In this document: positions 54,077 through 62,583 of the stretch, piece by piece
Position numbering within the stretch: the first letter of the stretch is position 1
How the letters are laid out: every line of letters starts with the position of its first letter
Assembly: GCA_021323735.1 (NCBI GenBank)
Contig: JAJPKM010000016.1
Span: 1 to 64,000 of the forward strand
Source: Gammaproteobacteria bacterium
GTDB taxonomy: Bacteria; Pseudomonadota; Gammaproteobacteria; Steroidobacterales; Steroidobacteraceae
Direction of reading: 5' to 3'
Length of the DNA: 64,000 nt
Program-made: the position numbers and the translations under genes
Notes under the pieces: model-generated
The model's database searches: none
What the model was told of the DNA's origin: nothing
Seen by the model: only the letters and a program-made list of their open reading frames with translations

Positions 54077-55447
54077 ATGACCATTCCGCTTCTTGCCGAA
54101 ACAATCCTCCAATACCTGGCAACCCAAAGAGCACGGGGAAGACTGAGCATCGGAGCACGAGAGCTGGCAGAACGCCTTCACATACCGCGGACATCTCTCA
54201 ATCGGCATCTGATCAAAATGACCGAGGAAGGAGTACTGACCCGTACAGGGGTTGGGCCTTCAACTGCTTACCAAATCACGGCGACCGCTGAGTCGGCACG
54301 CACTATTGCAAACGAAACCGTGGCGGACCCCAAAATGCCGGCAGATCTTACTTGGGGGGCCTCGGCCCGGACCCTGCTGGCGAACCTGCGCGCACCCCTT
54401 GGACTTCGAACTCCGGTGTCCTATCAGCGGCAGTTTGTCGACGGATACCGCCCTAACGAATCCTCGCTCCTCCCGGCAAGTCTCGCCGTTGCGTTATACG
54501 AGCAAGGCCGACTACAGGGACAACAGCCCGCAGGAACCTATGCACGTCGGGTGCTCGAGCAGCTCCTCATCGACCTAGCATGGTATTCGTCCCGCTTGGA
54601 AGGCAATGGCAAGAGTCTACTCGACACGCGCGAGCTATTTTTAAGGGGACGTTCGCCCGGTGACGACATCGATGCCACCATGCTCTTGAACCATAAAGAT
54701 GCCATCGAATTCATTGTCGATGCCGTACCCACCTACGGCATTACCCTGCCAGTGGTTTGCAACGTGCAGAGCACTTTGATGAGTGGATTGCTGGCAAACC
54801 CAGCCGCACTTGGCGCGATTCGTAGCACGATCGTGAATATTTCCGATACGGTTTATGTTCCTTCACAGGTGCCCGCTCTGCTCGACGAGATGCTCCGTGC
54901 AATTGTCGAGAAGGCCCGTGCCATTAGAAATCCCGTTGAATGCGCGTTCTTTCTGTGGGTGAACATCGCCTATTTACAACCGTTTGAAGATGGGAATAAG
55001 CGTACTAGCCGGCTGGCCTCGAATCTTCCGCTCCTGTTATCGAACTGTGCGCCTCTGTCCTTTCTGGACGTCGAACCTTCGGACTACGCGATGGCGATGC
55101 TCGGTGTGTACGAACAACAAGACGTATCGTTGGCAGCTGATTTATTTGATTGGACCTACCGGCGCTCGATTGCAAAATATCGGGCTATTCTGGCATCCAT
55201 GGGGGCGCAGGATCCTTTGCGCGCCAAGTATCGTGAGTACCTCAGTGATGCCATCCGGCAGATCGTTGTCACAGGATCTACCCTCCCCGTAGCGGTCGAG
55301 GCGCTGGCAATTCCAAATGTCGATCGGCCGGCGTTCATCGAGCTTTTACGTATCGAACTCGCAAACCTCGAGCCTTACAATTGCGCACGTTACCGACTGA
55401 CCATCAATAAGACCGAAGAGTGGATTGCCCATGGCAGGTTGGCATAG
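54077..55447 (+). CDS. Fic family protein with N-terminal winged-helix domain
   Basis: A 456 aa protein. Residues 5-75 form a winged helix-turn-helix (IGARELAERLHIPRTSLNRH, then LIKMTEEGVLTRTG). A Fic domain follows from about 130. An inhibitory-helix motif S-x-x-x-E-G is at residues 171-176 (SSRLEGN). The active-site loop reads QPFEDGNKRTSR (301-312), so the usual catalytic histidine is glutamine. Other loop residues, including Asn307 and Arg312, are kept. Fic proteins transfer AMP or other phosphate-containing groups to target hydroxyls. With Gln in place of His, activity may be absent or altered. The ATG at 54077 has GGAG nine bases upstream; an earlier ATG falls inside the repeat. Confidence 0.87.
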   Translation: MTIPLLAETILQYLATQRARGRLSIGARELAERLHIPRTSLNRHLIKMTEEGVLTRTGVGPSTAYQITATAESARTIANETVADPKMPADLTWGASARTLLANLRAPLGLRTPVSYQRQFVDGYRPNESSLLPASLAVALYEQGRLQGQQPAGTYARRVLEQLLIDLAWYSSRLEGNGKSLLDTRELFLRGRSPGDDIDATMLLNHKDAIEFIVDAVPTYGITLPVVCNVQSTLMSGLLANPAALGAIRSTIVNISDTVYVPSQVPALLDEMLRAIVEKARAIRNPVECAFFLWVNIAYLQPFEDGNKRTSRLASNLPLLLSNCAPLSFLDVEPSDYAMAMLGVYEQQDVSLAADLFDWTYRRSIAKYRAILASMGAQDPLRAKYREYLSDAIRQIVVTGSTLPVAVEALAIPNVDRPAFIELLRIELANLEPYNCARYRLTINKTEEWIAHGRLA

Positions 55448-55489
55448 CAAGGCATGCCCGAGCCCCGGCGTCGCGCAGGGACTCGATGG

Positions 55490-56608
55490 CTACTTCAATA
55501 CCGCCTTGATCTCGCTGACGACACGCTCCACGTCCTCATCGCGCATGGCCGGGAACAAGGGCAAGGTCACAGTCTCGCGTCCGACGCGCGCCGCCACCGG
55601 TGTATCTTCCTCGCGATAGCCCGCCTCCCGATAAAACTTGAGACTGGGAATACTCGGATAGTGCACGCCGATGCCGATGCCGCGCTCCGCCATGGCCTTC
55701 TGAAATCCCACCCGCGTCATGCCGCGCGCGGCAAAGTCGATCAATATCTGAAACATGTGCCAGCTATGTCCGGAATCGCCGCGTGCCGGCATTACCGCGC
55801 CGGTGAAGCCCTGGAATGCGTCGAAGTAGCGGCCCGCCAGATCCAAGCGGCGGGCATTGAAGCCGTCCAAGCGCCGCAGTTGGTCAATGCCGATTTGCGC
55901 CGCCACATCGGTCAGATTGCTCTTGGCGCCGGGGAACATCACATCCACTTCGCCGGCGGCGTTGCGCTTGATGCCGTGAAAGCGGTATTGCTCCAGGAGC
56001 TCCGCCGCCAGCGCATCTCCGGTGCTGATGGCACCGCCCTCGATGGTGGTCATGTTCTTGTTCGGATGGAAACTGAACACCACCAGGTCCCCGAAGCTGC
56101 CGATCGGTTTGCCGTGATAAGTCGAGCCGATGGCATGCGCCGCATCTTCCACCACACGCAATCCATGCTCCGCCGCCAGACCGTAGAGTCCATCCATATC
56201 CACCGGCAGCCCTGCGAAATGCACCGGCATGATGGCGCGGGTCTTCGCTGTGATCGCCGCGGGTACGCGATCCAAATCGATGTTGCGGGTATGCAGATCG
56301 ATGTCCACGAAGACAGGCTTGGCGCGCAGCCGTGCGATGACATTGGCGCTCGCGGCGAAACTCATGGCCGGCACGATGACTTCATCGCCCGCGCCGACGC
56401 CGGCAACCTCGAGAGCCATCTCCAGGCCGGCCGTGGCCGAAGTCATGACCCGCAGGTGCCGGTTGCCGCCGAGATAGGCGGCCAACGCCGCCTCGAAGGC
56501 CGCGACTTTGGGACCGCTGGCCAGTTGCCCGGAGCGAAATACGTCCGCGACCGCGGCGATGCTCTCCTCATCGATCGAGGGCCGGGTAAAGGGCAGAAAG
56601 GGCTTCAT
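55490..56608 (-). CDS. arnB: ArnB-like PLP aminotransferase (UDP-Ara4O to UDP-Ara4N)
   Basis: A 372 aa DegT/DnrJ/EryC1-family aminotransferase. FLPFTRPSIDEESIAAVADV opens as in ArnB. The PLP lysine is in FSFHPNKNMTTIEGG, with VVEDAAHAIGSTYHGKPIG before it. It would transaminate the 4-keto sugar made by the ArnA-type dehydrogenase. It is the last gene of the operon and overlaps the SMR gene by four bases. In E. coli arnB is first, so the order differs. DegT enzymes acting on other 4-keto sugars look alike; operon context supports this assignment. Confidence 0.9.
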   Translation of the reverse strand: MKPFLPFTRPSIDEESIAAVADVFRSGQLASGPKVAAFEAALAAYLGGNRHLRVMTSATAGLEMALEVAGVGAGDEVIVPAMSFAASANVIARLRAKPVFVDIDLHTRNIDLDRVPAAITAKTRAIMPVHFAGLPVDMDGLYGLAAEHGLRVVEDAAHAIGSTYHGKPIGSFGDLVVFSFHPNKNMTTIEGGAISTGDALAAELLEQYRFHGIKRNAAGEVDVMFPGAKSNLTDVAAQIGIDQLRRLDGFNARRLDLAGRYFDAFQGFTGAVMPARGDSGHSWHMFQILIDFAARGMTRVGFQKAMAERGIGIGVHYPSIPSLKFYREAGYREEDTPVAARVGRETVTLPLFPAMRDEDVERVVSEIKAVLK

Positions 56609-56985
56609 GCGGAACTCCGCGACACCAGCGCAACGCCGGCACAGATGAGCGCAATCCCCAGCATCTTAGGGATAGTGAGTGTCTCTCCCAGCCAGGCCAC
56701 CGAAACGGCCGCGACCACCACATAACCCAAGGACAGCATGGGATATGCGGTGCTGACCGGTGCCTTGGTCAGGGCGGCGACCCATACGCAGACGCTGGCC
56801 GAGTAGCACAGCATGCCGGCCCAAAACGGCAGGCTCTTGAACAGAATGACCACGCTGCTGCTCAAGGTATCAGCATTGAACACCGTGAAACGAGCCAAGG
56901 GTTTGGTGGCCGCCTTGAGCAACAGTTGCGCCCCGGCATTTAACCCCACGCCGGTCAAAATCAACAACCACGTCATGAAAGTCAT
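56605..56985 (-). CDS. SMR-type membrane protein, probable Ara4N-lipid flippase subunit (ArnE/F-like)
   Basis: A 126 aa four-helix protein of the EamA/SMR clan: TWLLILTGVGLNAGAQLLLK, FWAGMLCYSASVCVWVAAL and YPMLSLGYVVVAAVSVAWLG are typical. In E. coli the ArnE/ArnF pair moves undecaprenyl-phosphate-Ara4N across the inner membrane. Here only one such gene is found, so it may act as a homodimer. It overlaps both neighbours by four bases (arnT upstream, arnB downstream). Confidence 0.85.
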   Translation of the reverse strand: MTFMTWLLILTGVGLNAGAQLLLKAATKPLARFTVFNADTLSSSVVILFKSLPFWAGMLCYSASVCVWVAALTKAPVSTAYPMLSLGYVVVAAVSVAWLGETLTIPKMLGIALICAGVALVSRSSA

Positions 56986-58628
56986 TGCCGCGCTACCATC
57001 ACATGGGCCACATTTTCACCGACCTTTCGCATGGGCACGCCGCGCTCCTCGAAATCATTGAAAGTTCTCTTATCCATCACCGCGTAAGCGCGAGAAAGCG
57101 CCCCCCACACCTTGAGAAACTCCTCGACGTCCGCGATCGCGCCCCCGGGGGAGCGGTGCAACCCATAGTCAAGCTCGCCACGATACCCGACCAATGTGAC
57201 TGTGCGGCGCAAATAAAAGGGCAGCGTTTGGTCATAGGTACGCACGGTGAACAGCGGCGCATCGCGGCTCTCGACGGGCAGCGCCCGCGCCAGATCCAGC
57301 CCTGAGTAGATCGGCGCCAGCAGGGCGGCGCTGCGGATCAGGACCAAGACCGCCAGGCACCAGCCCACCCCAAGAAAGATCCCGGCCCTCGTGACATCTC
57401 GTGCCCCCTGCGCCCACACGAACGCACCGGACACGATCAGCAGCGCGGCGACTTCGCGCAACGGCTTCGCGAGTAACAGAAAGTAGGGCTGCGCCGGCGA
57501 TGCCGGCACCAGGTTCGGCGCATAGAAGCTCGCCGCGCCCAGCACCGCACCCACCAGGACCGTGAGGATGGCCGTGACCAGGAAATCCCGCTTCAAAGTG
57601 CCAATCGGCCGCACCGCGATCAAGACCGCCAGCGCCGGCATGGCCGGCAGGATGTAGGGCATGAGCTTCGAATCGGAGAAGGAGAAGAACAGGCAGACGA
57701 AGACCACCCAAATCCACAAGAAAAACTCAGGCTGGAACACCTGGCCCGGGGTGCGTCGCCGCCAGCCGCCGGCCAGCACCCTAAGGGCCGGCACCGTCCA
57801 TGGGACGGAGCCGATCAAGAACACCATCCCGAAGAACCACCAAGATTCCTGGCGATCCGCGACCGGCGTCAAATAGCGCTTGAAGTGCTCGTGGACGAAG
57901 AAGAACTGCAGAAAATCATCTCGCCTTAAAGAAGCCAGCCAGTGCCAGGGCACCGTCAAGCATAAGAACAGCGGCAAACCCCAAGCGAGCTTCAGCCGGC
58001 GCCAAGGTGTGAAATCACGGGCACACAGACTGTAGATGAGCAGCACTGCCACGGGTATCGCGGTCGCCACGAGGCCCTTGGTGAGCACCCCTAAGGCCGC
58101 GCCGATCCACGCCATCAGCATCCATCGCGACCCGCGTTCAGCGTCGGTCTGCGCCAGCACAAATCCCGTCATGCTCGCCGTCATGTAGAACGTCAGGCTC
58201 ATGTCCAGCGTCACCACCTGACTTAAAGCCACCATCATGACCATGCCCGACGCCACCGCGGCGGCACGCCAGCCCGACTCTCGCCCGCCCAGTCGAGTCC
58301 CGAGCAATCCCACCAAGGCCACGGTCCCGAGCGCCGTCAGCGCGCTATAAAGCCGTGCCGCGAGCTCGCTCAAGCCGAACAAACGGTACATCGTGGCGGT
58401 CGCCCAGTACTGCAGGGGCGGCTTTTCGATGTAGTCCAAGCCGTTCAGATGCGGGATCACCCAATCACCGCCGCCCAGCATTTCGCGCGGAATCTCGGCG
58501 TACCGACCCTCGTCGGGATTGAACAGCGGACGGCTCGCCAGGGTGGCGAACCACACCGCCGCCAGCAGTGCCGCAAGACCCAGATACAGCGTGCCTGGAC
58601 GCAGCTTCGATTCCAGAGCCTGACTCAC
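56982..58628 (-). CDS. arnT: ArnT-like lipid A aminoarabinose transferase (GT83)
   Basis: A 548 aa inner-membrane GT-C glycosyltransferase with about 12 helices. The catalytic first loop is in SRPLFNPDEGRYAEIPREML, followed by VIPHLNGLDYIEKPPLQYWA, both strongly ArnT-like. It moves Ara4N from undecaprenyl phosphate to lipid A phosphates in the periplasm, which lowers binding of polymyxin-type cationic peptides. It overlaps arnD and the SMR gene by four bases each. A related family member acting on another lipid-linked sugar cannot be fully excluded, but the operon argues for ArnT. Confidence 0.92.
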   Translation of the reverse strand: MSQALESKLRPGTLYLGLAALLAAVWFATLASRPLFNPDEGRYAEIPREMLGGGDWVIPHLNGLDYIEKPPLQYWATATMYRLFGLSELAARLYSALTALGTVALVGLLGTRLGGRESGWRAAAVASGMVMMVALSQVVTLDMSLTFYMTASMTGFVLAQTDAERGSRWMLMAWIGAALGVLTKGLVATAIPVAVLLIYSLCARDFTPWRRLKLAWGLPLFLCLTVPWHWLASLRRDDFLQFFFVHEHFKRYLTPVADRQESWWFFGMVFLIGSVPWTVPALRVLAGGWRRRTPGQVFQPEFFLWIWVVFVCLFFSFSDSKLMPYILPAMPALAVLIAVRPIGTLKRDFLVTAILTVLVGAVLGAASFYAPNLVPASPAQPYFLLLAKPLREVAALLIVSGAFVWAQGARDVTRAGIFLGVGWCLAVLVLIRSAALLAPIYSGLDLARALPVESRDAPLFTVRTYDQTLPFYLRRTVTLVGYRGELDYGLHRSPGGAIADVEEFLKVWGALSRAYAVMDKRTFNDFEERGVPMRKVGENVAHVMVARQ

Positions 58629-59563
58629 GCCGCCTCAGGCTGGGCGGGCTGCATGGCCAACAGCCCCGAGCGTCCCGGCACCTCGCCCATGACCACGGTC
58701 TGATCGGGAAGCGGCCGCGCAAGGCTCAGTTCGTGAATCTTCGCCATGCGCGTGATGTGGGCACCGGCCGCCTGCCATTTTTGGAGCAGCGACTCGAAGG
58801 CGGGAAGCAGCAGCATGCCTTCCAATTCGGCATGCAGGGTGAACACGTGCAACGGCGCGTCGCTGTGAGCGGTCGCGTCGCCGACGGAGAGTCGGAATAC
58901 CGCATCGGCAATATTCGATTCGTCGATCCCGTCGCGGCCCAGCAATTCATCGAAGGTGGGCAGCGTGGTCGGCAATTGCGGACAGGTGCTGCGACCCGCT
59001 GCCAGGCGCGGCCAGAAAGGTGTCCTTCCGCGGGTGTCGCTGGCGTACATGAGGCCGAACTCACGCTCCAGCTCCAACGCATGCGCGTTGATTTGCCAGC
59101 CGGCTGCGGCATGCGACTGCGGAAAAAAGCCGAACACCTGCCTGAAAGCGTTCATGCCGCGCTCGAACTCCATCCGGGTCCACGCTTCCGAGGCGCCGGC
59201 AACCTGGTCCTGCCAGCGCACATGATCATAGGTGTGCAGCCCCACTTCGAAGCCGCCATCGTCCACATCGCGCATGAACGCGCCTGCCTCGCGGCCGATA
59301 TCCGGGCCCGGCAGCAGCACCCCGTAGAGCAAGGTTTTCAAGCCATAGTGCTTGAGCACCGAGGTGCGCGCGACCTTCTGTGCGAAGCCTTTGCGAAACA
59401 CCCGCCGCATCGCGCGTCCCGTATGATCGGGGCCCACGGAAAAATAAAACGAGGCATCGACCTTGAGCTTCTTGAACAGCGCCGCGAGCCGCGGCACGCC
59501 CTCGCGGGTTCCCCGCAAGGTATCCACATCGACCTTGAGGCCGATGTGCGTGCGCTCAAGCAT
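58625..59563 (-). CDS. arnD: ArnD-like deformylase (polysaccharide-deacetylase fold)
   Basis: About 312 aa. The first motif IGLKVDVDTLRGTREGVPRL corresponds to the metal-binding DVDTxRGT of ArnD. FYFSVGPDHTGRAMRRVFRK and VGLHTYDHVRWQD (metal histidines) follow, and SDTRGRTPFWP is also typical. It removes the formyl group from undecaprenyl-phosphate-Ara4FN before transport. The frame opens 50 codons earlier, but that part belongs to the preceding gene; the ATG at 59563 overlaps the decarboxylase stop by eight bases. Product length equals that of known ArnD proteins. Confidence 0.93.
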   Translation of the reverse strand: MLERTHIGLKVDVDTLRGTREGVPRLAALFKKLKVDASFYFSVGPDHTGRAMRRVFRKGFAQKVARTSVLKHYGLKTLLYGVLLPGPDIGREAGAFMRDVDDGGFEVGLHTYDHVRWQDQVAGASEAWTRMEFERGMNAFRQVFGFFPQSHAAAGWQINAHALELEREFGLMYASDTRGRTPFWPRLAAGRSTCPQLPTTLPTFDELLGRDGIDESNIADAVFRLSVGDATAHSDAPLHVFTLHAELEGMLLLPAFESLLQKWQAAGAHITRMAKIHELSLARPLPDQTVVMGEVPGRSGLLAMQPAQPEAA

Positions 59564-60605
59564 CGCGCGACAACAACGCCGAGGCAGAGGGCAAGGCGTG
59601 AGCGTAGGAATCGAAGATGGCCTTGAGCGCGGCGCGCATGTCGGTCTTCGGAGTCCAGTGTAGTTCCGCGGTGGTGTTCTTGATCGAGGGCAGGCGCGCC
59701 GGAATGTCCGCATATCCCTTGCCGTAGTAATCCAGCGCCGACACGTCGATCAACCGGGTATTGCGTGCGGTGGGCGCGTATTCGGGGCGCGACAAGGCGA
59801 TTTCCAGCATCATCTGCGCCAGCTGGCGGATGGAGTACGAATTATGCGGGTTGCCGATGTTGTAGATCTTGCCGTCCGCCACACCATTCGGATTGTCGAT
59901 GATGGTGGTCAGGCATTCGACCGCATCGTCGATGTAGGTGAAGGCACGAGTTTGCGTGCCGCCGTCGACCAGTTTGATCGGCTCGCCGCGCACGATGTGG
60001 CCTAAGAATTGCGTCAACACCCGCGAGCTGCCTTCCTTCGGGTCATCCATGCTGTCCAAGCCCGACCCGATCCAGTTGAAGGGCCGAAACAGGGTGAATT
60101 GCAGCCCCTGTTGGCCATAGGCCCAGATGATGCGATCCAAGAGCTGCTTCACGCAGGAGTAGATCCAGCGCTGCTTGTGGATGGGACCCAGCACCAACTC
60201 AGAGGTCTCCGGATCGAATTCACTGTCGCGGCAGGCACCGTACACTTCCGAAGTCGAGGGGAACACCACCCGCTTCTTGTACTTCACGCAGTGCCTGATG
60301 ATGGGCAGGTTGGCCTCGAAGTCCAATTCGAACACCCGTAAGGGCTCGCGCACATAGGTCGCCGGCGTCGCGATGGCCACCAGCGGCAGTATCACGTCGC
60401 ATTTGCGCACGTGATACTCGATCCACTCCAAGTTGATGGTGATATCGCCTTCCACGAAATGAAAGCGCGGATTGGCCAGCATGGCGCCGACCCGTTCCGA
60501 CTGCAGGTCCATGCCGTAAATATGCCAATCCGTATGTGCCAGGATGTACTTGCTCAGATGATGGCCGATGAACCCATTGACCCCGAGAATCAGAACGTTT
60601 TTCAA
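59556..60605 (-). CDS. UDP-glucuronate C4-oxidising decarboxylase (ArnA C-terminal half as separate gene)
   Basis: A 349 aa extended SDR. NVLILGVNGFIGHHLSKYIL is the NAD site. HFVEGDITINLEWIEYHVRK, CDVILPLVAIATPATYV and VVFPSTSEVYGACRDSEF closely follow the dehydrogenase half of E. coli ArnA; the Ser-Glu of the last motif are the ArnA catalytic pair. RWIYSCVKQLLDRIIWAYG holds the tyrosine/lysine-type dyad region. It converts UDP-glucuronate to UDP-4-keto-pentose. In E. coli this is fused to the formyltransferase; here the two are separate genes 38 bases apart. It overlaps arnD by eight bases. Confidence 0.94.
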   Translation of the reverse strand: MKNVLILGVNGFIGHHLSKYILAHTDWHIYGMDLQSERVGAMLANPRFHFVEGDITINLEWIEYHVRKCDVILPLVAIATPATYVREPLRVFELDFEANLPIIRHCVKYKKRVVFPSTSEVYGACRDSEFDPETSELVLGPIHKQRWIYSCVKQLLDRIIWAYGQQGLQFTLFRPFNWIGSGLDSMDDPKEGSSRVLTQFLGHIVRGEPIKLVDGGTQTRAFTYIDDAVECLTTIIDNPNGVADGKIYNIGNPHNSYSIRQLAQMMLEIALSRPEYAPTARNTRLIDVSALDYYGKGYADIPARLPSIKNTTAELHWTPKTDMRAALKAIFDSYAHALPSASALLSRDA

Positions 60606-60643
60606 AATAAACCCCTCGTCAATGAGCCCGCGACAATGAGCAC

Positions 60644-61570
60644 TTAGTCAAGCGCCAGCGGTTGGTGTGCCAGCGCCGGCGGCACGGTATTGTGGGCCAA
60701 AGACTCGCCATTGGCGGTCAATTGCAAAATCTTAAGGCGCCGCCCGTCGATGCAGTCGGCGTACCAGGATCCTTCCGATGCGTACAGACACGGCGCCTGT
60801 GCGGGATATTTTGCCGGCTGCCCATCGAGGCGAGTCGCGAGAATCGCCATCCGGCAGCCGTTGACGTCGGTGAAGGCACCGGGGAACGGCGGCGCCACCG
60901 CACGCACCAGGTCATGAATGGCGCGGGCGCCGCGGCGCCAGTCGATGCGCCCGTCTTCCGGCCGCCGACGGCCGAAATATGAGCCTGCCGCCAGATCCAG
61001 GGGCCGCGAACGCGCCGTGCCCGCAATCAGCGCCGGCAGGCTGCGGCGCAGCACCGTTTCTGCGGCCGCGGCAACCTTGATGGATACCTCGAGCGCCGTA
61101 TCGTTTTCCAATATCGGCACCGCTTCTTGATCGACCAGCGCCCCGGCATCCGGCTTTTCCACCATGTAATGCAAGCTGGCGCCGGTCATCGACTCACCGT
61201 GGATGATGGCCCAATGCACCGGCGCACGCCCACGATACTTGGGCAACAATGATCCATGCATGTTCAACGCCCCTTGGCGCGGCAGAGCGAGCCAGGCCTT
61301 GTCCAGCATGTAACGATAGTAGAACGAGAACACGAAATCGGGCCGGGCCGCAGCAACGCGCGTGAGCCAATTAGGCGCGTTGGGCGACTCCGGGGTAACG
61401 GCGTTCAACCCGTGCGCCGCCGCCAATTGCGCCACGCTGCCGAACCACTGGTTTTCAGTCGGATCGTCCGCATGCGTGAACAACAGCGGAATGTCGATGC
61501 CCTGCGCCAGCAACGCGCGCACACAGCGAACGCCGACCTCGCTGTATGCGAATACCACGGCAGTGGTCAC
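60644..61570 (-). CDS. formyltransferase (ArnA N-terminal half as separate gene)
   Basis: A 308 aa 10-formyl-tetrahydrofolate-dependent enzyme. The catalytic Asn and His are in GALNMHGSLLPKYRGRAPVH and the Asp is in MVEKPDAGALVDQEA, matching the N-H-D triad of ArnA's formyltransferase half. The C-terminal OB-like part contains PPFPGAFTDVNGCRM. It formylates UDP-Ara4N. It starts with an ATGA overlap on arnC and is followed by the decarboxylase gene. Length matches a single-domain formyltransferase; no dehydrogenase part is attached. Confidence 0.93.
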   Translation of the reverse strand: MTTAVVFAYSEVGVRCVRALLAQGIDIPLLFTHADDPTENQWFGSVAQLAAAHGLNAVTPESPNAPNWLTRVAAARPDFVFSFYYRYMLDKAWLALPRQGALNMHGSLLPKYRGRAPVHWAIIHGESMTGASLHYMVEKPDAGALVDQEAVPILENDTALEVSIKVAAAAETVLRRSLPALIAGTARSRPLDLAAGSYFGRRRPEDGRIDWRRGARAIHDLVRAVAPPFPGAFTDVNGCRMAILATRLDGQPAKYPAQAPCLYASEGSWYADCIDGRRLKILQLTANGESLAHNTVPPALAHQPLALD

Positions 61571-62577
61571 GGAACCGACGAGTCCGTGATCCGCCGCGAC
61601 AAGAATCCCGGCCTGGCGTGGTTCGGATCGGTGTCCTGCTCCAGTACCGCCTCGACGATGTAGCGTGGCCGCTCGCGGACCTGCGCGTAGATACGCCCCA
61701 CATATTCACCCAGCAATCCGATGCCGAACAGGGCTACTCCGATCAGCAGGAACACCACGCTGAACAGCGTGAACAACCCTTCGGCTTCGGATCCCACCCA
61801 GAGGCGCCGCACCACCAGGGCGACGAAGGCAAACGCCGAGAACAACGCGACCACCATGCCGATCATCGAAAACAACTGCAGCGGTACCACCGAGAAACCC
61901 GTGATCAGGTCGAAATTCAAACGGATCAAGCTGTACATCGAATATTTCGACCGCCCCGCATGGCGTTCTTCGTGAGCAATCGGAACTTCTATCGGGTTCA
62001 TCGCATAGATCGAGGCCAGCGCGGGGATGAAGGTGTTCACCTCGCGCGTCTGATTGAGCGCGGTCACCACGGAGCGTGCGTAGCCGCGCATAATGCAGCC
62101 CTGATCGGTGATGCGTACCGGCGTGATCCATTCGCGGATCTTGTTGATGGCCTTGGAAAACGTACGCCGCCACAGCGAATCCTGACGCTGCTGGCGGATG
62201 GTGCCCACGTAGTCGAAACCTTCGTCCAGCTTGCCGACCAACTTGCCGATTTCCTCCGGTGGGTTCTGCAGGTCCGCATCCAGTGTCACCACATACTCGC
62301 CTCGCGCGTAGGCGAGCCCCGCCATCACCGCCGAGTGCTGGCCGAAATTGGCATGGAACAGCACCACCCGCGTTTCGTTCGGACGTTCCTGGAACTGCTG
62401 GCGCAGCAGCGCCACCGAACGGTCCCTGCTGCCGTCGTTCACGAACACGATCTCGTAGCGAATCTTCAGCGCATCGAGCGAAGGATAGAGTCGCGAGAAC
62501 AACGTCGGCAGTACCGCCTCTTCGTTGTACACGGGGATGACGACACTGAGTTTAGGTAGCGACTTGAGAATGGACAT
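61567..62577 (-). CDS. arnC: ArnC-like undecaprenyl-phosphate Ara4FN transferase
   Basis: A 336 aa GT2 enzyme with two C-terminal membrane helices (about 235-310). LSVVIPVYNEEAVLPTLFSR, VFVNDGSRDRSVALLRQQF and VVTLDADLQNPPEEIGKLVG are shared with ArnC. IREWITPVRITDQGCIMRGY is another ArnC-type stretch. It moves formylated aminoarabinose from UDP to undecaprenyl phosphate on the cytoplasmic side. It lies between pmm (six-base gap) and the formyltransferase (ATGA overlap). The closely related GtrB enzymes are the alternative, but the operon decides. Confidence 0.93.
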   Translation of the reverse strand: MSILKSLPKLSVVIPVYNEEAVLPTLFSRLYPSLDALKIRYEIVFVNDGSRDRSVALLRQQFQERPNETRVVLFHANFGQHSAVMAGLAYARGEYVVTLDADLQNPPEEIGKLVGKLDEGFDYVGTIRQQRQDSLWRRTFSKAINKIREWITPVRITDQGCIMRGYARSVVTALNQTREVNTFIPALASIYAMNPIEVPIAHEERHAGRSKYSMYSLIRLNFDLITGFSVVPLQLFSMIGMVVALFSAFAFVALVVRRLWVGSEAEGLFTLFSVVFLLIGVALFGIGLLGEYVGRIYAQVRERPRYIVEAVLEQDTDPNHARPGFLSRRITDSSVP

Positions 62578-62583
62578 GCAACA

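Noticed and set aside
55454-56725. 423-codon plus-strand frame
   Set aside because: Antisense to the ArnB-like aminotransferase, whose PLP motifs are clear.
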